Source: JAWWBN01 sp033720955 (lineage in GTDB: Bacteria; Acidobacteriota; Thermoanaerobaculia; Multivoradales; JAHEKO01). Taken from it: DNA of 7,381 bases. Positions within the stretch are counted from its first letter, which is position 1. Every line of letters begins with the position of its first letter. Both the position numbers and the translations under genes were made by a program. The stretch spans positions 1 through 7,381 of the forward strand of contig JAWWBN010000198.1 of assembly GCA_033720955.1 (NCBI GenBank), read 5' to 3'. This document shows positions 5,044 through 7,381 of this stretch, in pieces. Under the pieces are notes generated by a model. It had not been told where the DNA came from and did no database searches. It was given only the letters and a program-made list of their open reading frames with translations.

Positions 5044-6057
5044 TCAGCCGGGCCCGGGCGCGGGCGGCCGGGGCCGGAAGGAGGTCTCGCGGCGGAGGAT
5101 GGGCACCAGGTGCTGGACCACCACCCGGGCCGCCCGCCGGTGCCCCTCGCGGGTGAAGTGGGACTCGTCGCTGAACAGGTCGGGCCGCTCCCGGAAGATG
5201 GTGTAGAGGTCCACCACCGGGGCTCCCACCTCGGCCGCCACCTCGACGGTGGCCAGGTTGTAGGTGTGGCCGTACGCCTTCCACCATCCGGGGTCGTTGA
5301 CCGGCCCCGTGAAGGGGCGGGTGAGGAAGACCGGCAGGGCGCCGGCCGCGCGCGCCTCCGCCGCCATCTGACGGAGATTCTCCCGGTACTCCTCGAGCCC
5401 CACCCGGGGCCCCAGCTCGCCGCCGCCCGCGGCGACCCGGTCCCAGGCGGCGGCGGCGAGCTGAGCCGTCCGGAAGTGCAGCAGCCGGCGCAGCGAGTCG
5501 CGACCCAGCAGCGAGCCGCGGGCGAACTCGCGGTCGCCCCGGCGCACCCGGTGCGCGTCATTGGAGCCGAAGCTCACCAGGACCACATCCGGCGAGAAGG
5601 CCAGCGCCTCGCGCAGGCGGAGCGTTCCCTGAAAGGAGCTGTAGCCCCACACGCCGGCGTTGACCACCTCCACCCGGTCATCCAGCCGCGCGAGCATCTC
5701 GCCCAGGTCCTGCGGCCAGTTCGGACCGGTCTGCCCCGCCCAGCCCAGGGTGTTCGAGTCGCCCAGGGCGAAGATCCGGATCTCCCCGGGGAGCTTGCCC
5801 TCTTCGAGCACGGGGCCGCGGAAGCCCTGCCGGTTGAAGACCCCGACTCCCGGCTGCGGCCGCCAGATCAGCTCGGGGTCGTAGGCGAAGTGCTCGTCCT
5901 CGAACAGGTGGAAGAGGCGCGCGTCGGTGGGGCTGGCGACCTCGATCGACATCGGCCGGTACTCGAAGCCCGCCACCCGCAGGAGCTGTTCCACCAGCAC
6001 CAGACAGAGAGCCGTCGAGAGGGCAAGCAGCAGCACCCGGGCGGCGATCCGTCTCAC
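5044..6057 (-). CDS. Membrane-anchored SGNH/GDSL-family hydrolase
   Basis: A 337-residue protein with an N-terminal hydrophobic anchor (residues 7-27, preceded by Arg2, Arg3 and Arg7), placing the catalytic domain outside the cytoplasmic membrane. No good lipobox is present around Cys18. All SGNH blocks are visible: block I IFALGDSNTLG with nucleophile Ser101, block II NAGVWGYSS with Gly135, block III VSFGSNDAH with Asn166, block V SDESHFTREGH with Asp297 and His300. FNRQGFRGP (74-82) before block I is the conserved strand seen in many envelope SGNH proteins. The substrate is unknown; esterase, or O-acyl transfer or hydrolysis on envelope glycan, are plausible. The C-terminus is a Pro/Arg-rich tail. 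It starts at GTG 6055-6057, overlapping the stop of the ankyrin gene by 4 nt (GTGA), with GGAGG 8 nt upstream. It is the last gene of a three-gene operon, tail to tail with manA. Confidence 0.87.
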   Translation of the reverse strand: MRRIAARVLLLALSTALCLVLVEQLLRVAGFEYRPMSIEVASPTDARLFHLFEDEHFAYDPELIWRPQPGVGVFNRQGFRGPVLEEGKLPGEIRIFALGDSNTLGWAGQTGPNWPQDLGEMLARLDDRVEVVNAGVWGYSSFQGTLRLREALAFSPDVVLVSFGSNDAHRVRRGDREFARGSLLGRDSLRRLLHFRTAQLAAAAWDRVAAGGGELGPRVGLEEYRENLRQMAAEARAAGALPVFLTRPFTGPVNDPGWWKAYGHTYNLATVEVAAEVGAPVVDLYTIFRERPDLFSDESHFTREGHRRAARVVVQHLVPILRRETSFRPRPPAPGPG

Positions 6058-6890
6058 CCTTCGGCCCTCCGGCGGCCGGCCGCCCGCTGCAACTGCGCGG
6101 CCAGGCCGAAGTTGCCCCGCAGAGAGGCGCGATAGGCGGGCGACCCGGCGGCCTCCGAGGCCAGGTCCGGCGGTGCGCCGGCGGCGAGGAGCCGCCGGGT
6201 CATGGGGCCGTCACCGTTCCAGGCCGCCCAGTGCAGCGGCGTCCAGCCCAGGGCGGTCATCCAGGCGGGGTCGGCGCCGGCTGCCAGCAGCACGCGGACC
6301 ACCTTGCGCTCCTTGCGGCTGACCGCGAGCACCAGGGGCGTCCACCCGTCGCGGTCCGCGGCGTCGACCCGGGCGCCGGCCTTGAGAAGCGCCTTGACGC
6401 TGCGCAACCGACCCGCCCGCACCGCGGTCAGCAGCGGCGTGGCGCCGAGGCGATCGGTGGCCTCGACATCGGCGCCCTCTTTCAGCAGGAGCCGCAGCCG
6501 CCGCGGGCGCTTGCGCTCCGCCGCGCGGTGCAGCACCGACGTGCCGTCGGGCGCCCGGGCGGAGAGACGCGCGCCGGCGTCGCGCAGAACCGAGACGATG
6601 TCGGGCAGGCCCCGGTGGAGGGCGGTCGCCAGAGCCACCGCGCCGGGCAGCCCCTCGACCGATGCGCCGCGCGCGACGAGCTCCTCCACCAGCTCTCCGC
6701 GACCCGTGCGCACCGCGGCCAGCAGGGCCGAGTCGGGATCGGCGCCCACCGCGAGCAGCTCGCGCATCCGCTCCACCTCGCCGGCGTGGACCGCGGTGAC
6801 CAGCTCGCCCGGGGCCGGGCGCGCCGGCGGGGGAGCCTCGCCGCAGGCCGCGAGCAGCAGGAGGACCGCTACGGCCCGTCGTGCGCTCAT
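6054..6890 (-). CDS. Ankyrin-repeat lipoprotein
   Basis: A 278-residue secreted protein. Residues 1-16 are a lipoprotein signal peptide (Arg-containing start, hydrophobic VAVLLLLAAC) with lipobox LAAC and Cys16 as the lipidated residue, followed by a Pro-rich linker (GEAPPPARPAPG). Residues 28-272 are about seven or eight tandem ankyrin repeats of about 33 residues. The clearest are DGTSVLHRAAERKRPRRL (115-132), LGATPLLTAVRAGRL (148-162), DGWTPLVLAVSRKERKV (181-197) and LGWTPLHWAAWNGDG (214-228). The first and last repeats are more diverged. Ankyrin stacks bind other proteins, so it is probably a periplasmic adaptor on a membrane; the partner is unknown, the SGNH hydrolase being a candidate by context. 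ATG at 6888-6890 overlaps the upstream TGA by 4 nt (ATGA) and has no clear Shine-Dalgarno, suggesting translational coupling. An extension of this frame upstream to 7295 is out-of-frame with and overlaps the bacilliredoxin gene, so it was rejected. Confidence 0.88.
   Translation of the reverse strand: MSARRAVAVLLLLAACGEAPPPARPAPGELVTAVHAGEVERMRELLAVGADPDSALLAAVRTGRGELVEELVARGASVEGLPGAVALATALHRGLPDIVSVLRDAGARLSARAPDGTSVLHRAAERKRPRRLRLLLKEGADVEATDRLGATPLLTAVRAGRLRSVKALLKAGARVDAADRDGWTPLVLAVSRKERKVVRVLLAAGADPAWMTALGWTPLHWAAWNGDGPMTRRLLAAGAPPDLASEAAGSPAYRASLRGNFGLAAQLQRAAGRRRAEG
6066..6070 (-). promoter_or_regulatory. Shine-Dalgarno of the SGNH hydrolase gene
   Basis: GGAGG on the minus strand, inside the end of the ankyrin gene, is 8 nt from the GTG start at 6055-6057. 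It supports this start over internal alternatives. Confidence 0.55.
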
Positions 6891-7258
6891 GCGTCGGTCG
6901 CGGCGCCCGAGAGGCTCGTCAGCTCGCGGCACGCTCGCGCCATCGCCTGGGCGGAGATCCGCCAGTGGCTCGCGTCGAAGACAGGACGGCCGCCGCTGAC
7001 CAGGATGGCCTGTGGCGACTCGTGGCGCACGCCGGTGCGGCGCACGACCTCGATCGAGAGCTGGCGGGAGGGTTGGATCTCGATCAGGGCCATCTCGGCC
7101 GCCCGCTCCCCGTCGGCGTACTGGCGATAGGCCGTGAGCGCCCGGCTCGAGACGCCGCAGATCAGGCTGTGCTTGAACAGCCAGACGGGGCGCTCGCGCG
7201 AGCGCTCCCACAGGTCGTCGAGGTCCTCCCGGGTGGTGAGGGTTCGGATCGTCGCCAC
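6887..7258 (-). CDS. ytxJ: YtxJ-type monothiol bacilliredoxin
   Basis: A 123-residue thioredoxin-fold protein of the YtxJ (DUF2847) family, thought to remove bacillithiol from proteins after oxidative stress. The family fingerprint is clear: WLFKHSLICGVSSRA (26-40) with the single active-site Cys34 in a C-x-x-S motif (CGVS), and TGVRHESPQAIL (75-86) with the cis-Pro loop at Pro82. GGRPVFDASHWRIS (89-102) is the conserved C-terminal strand and turn. Cys110 near the end is not part of the motif. There is no signal peptide, so it is cytoplasmic. The protein length is typical. GTG at 7256-7258 gives the canonical start (MATIRTLTTREDLDDLW) and has no Shine-Dalgarno; a -10-like element only 8 nt upstream suggests a leaderless message. 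First gene of the operon with the ankyrin lipoprotein and the SGNH protein. The presence of bacillithiol in the organism is inferred from this family; no biosynthesis gene is in the window. Confidence 0.9.
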   Translation of the reverse strand: MATIRTLTTREDLDDLWERSRERPVWLFKHSLICGVSSRALTAYRQYADGERAAEMALIEIQPSRQLSIEVVRRTGVRHESPQAILVSGGRPVFDASHWRISAQAMARACRELTSLSGAATDA

Positions 7259-7266
7259 GGCGGGAG

Positions 7267-7295
7267 AGTCTACCGGCGGGCCGGGCCCCGCCCAA
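7267..7295 (-). promoter_or_regulatory. Candidate promoter of the bacilliredoxin operon
   Basis: On the minus strand TTGGGC (7290-7295) and TAGACT (7267-7272) are separated by 17 nt, a sigma70-like arrangement. TAGACT ends 8 nt before the GTG start at 7258, so transcription would begin at or next to the start codon. This is the best-formed promoter in the window. Confidence 0.45.
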
Positions 7296-7332
7296 GCCCG
7301 CCGCGGCCTCCCGACCCTCCGTGCCTCCCTGG

Positions 7333-7348
7333 GCGCGGCGCGCCGCGC
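7333..7348. repeat. Perfect 16-bp palindrome
   Basis: GCGCGGCG followed directly by its reverse complement CGCCGCGC. It lies about 75 nt upstream of the bacilliredoxin start. It could be an operator-like site or simply a product of extreme GC content; only G and C are involved, so chance is likely. Confidence 0.3.
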
Positions 7349-7381
7349 GACCCCGGACCTCGCTGCTCCGGCGGCAGCTCC

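Larger units (their letters stand above)
7259..7381. other. Window-edge region without a confident gene
   Basis: These 123 nt are extremely GC-rich. One minus-strand frame is open from the edge to a TAG at 7270-7272 and would encode a Gly/Arg/Pro-rich tail (ELPPEQRGPGSRGAP at its start). Its codon-position GC is nearly flat, so it may be either the 3' end of an upstream gene or non-coding. The stretch also holds the candidate bacilliredoxin promoter and a 16-bp palindrome. Confidence 0.4.

Noticed and set aside
5110..6135. A 341-codon plus-strand frame and the minus-strand frame at 4012-4860
   Set aside because: They are antisense shadows of the SGNH hydrolase gene and manA, both confirmed by intact active-site motifs.
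6891..7295. N-terminal extension of the ankyrin gene up to 7295
   Set aside because: It would overlap the whole bacilliredoxin gene out of frame and bury the lipoprotein signal peptide, which begins properly at 6890.

Overview
This is a GC-rich, densely coding chromosomal window with strong GC bias at third codon positions. It suggests a free-living Gram-negative-type bacterium, because it encodes a lipoprotein and a membrane-anchored SGNH hydrolase. DUF4388 response-regulator proteins together with a YtxJ-type bacilliredoxin (bacillithiol-linked) fit Acidobacteriota best. Myxococcota or another deep deltaproteobacterial-type lineage is possible, and the assignment is inference from gene content only. 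I see no insertion sequence, CRISPR array, tRNA, rRNA or phage gene.

Layout, left to right. (1) 1-351, minus: the 5' part of infC (initiation factor IF-3), cut by the window edge and apparently starting at a rare AUC codon. (2) 352-592: the infC leader, holding a stem-loop and a probable 41-42 residue small gene (439-567, minus). (3) 593-2407 and 2422-3963, minus: two adjacent genes of parallel design. The upstream one (513 aa) is an intact receiver, DUF4388, winged-helix-like segment and a C-terminal domain resembling a degenerate small GTPase. The downstream one (604 aa) is a degenerate receiver, DUF4388, winged-helix-like segment and a complete DegV/FakB-type fatty-acid-binding domain. (4) 4057-5037, plus: class I mannose-6-phosphate isomerase (manA), divergent from the two-gene signalling unit across a 93-nt intergenic region. 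(5) 5044-7258, minus: a three-gene operon with 4-nt start/stop overlaps, in transcription order YtxJ-like bacilliredoxin, ankyrin-repeat lipoprotein, and membrane-anchored SGNH hydrolase. It converges on manA with only 6 nt between stop codons. (6) 7259-7381: no confident gene; it holds a likely promoter and a 16-bp palindrome.

The most unusual content is the 2.4-4.0 kb signalling pair. A phosphorylatable receiver protein and a pseudo-receiver protein share the same modular core, and one carries a lipid-binding DegV domain normally found as a stand-alone protein of about 280 residues. This suggests, as inference, a regulatory pathway that reads fatty-acid or acyl-phosphate status. A second theme is initiation: an AUC start for infC, and -10-like hexamers only 7-11 nt upstream of several start codons that lack a Shine-Dalgarno sequence, consistent with leaderless transcripts.
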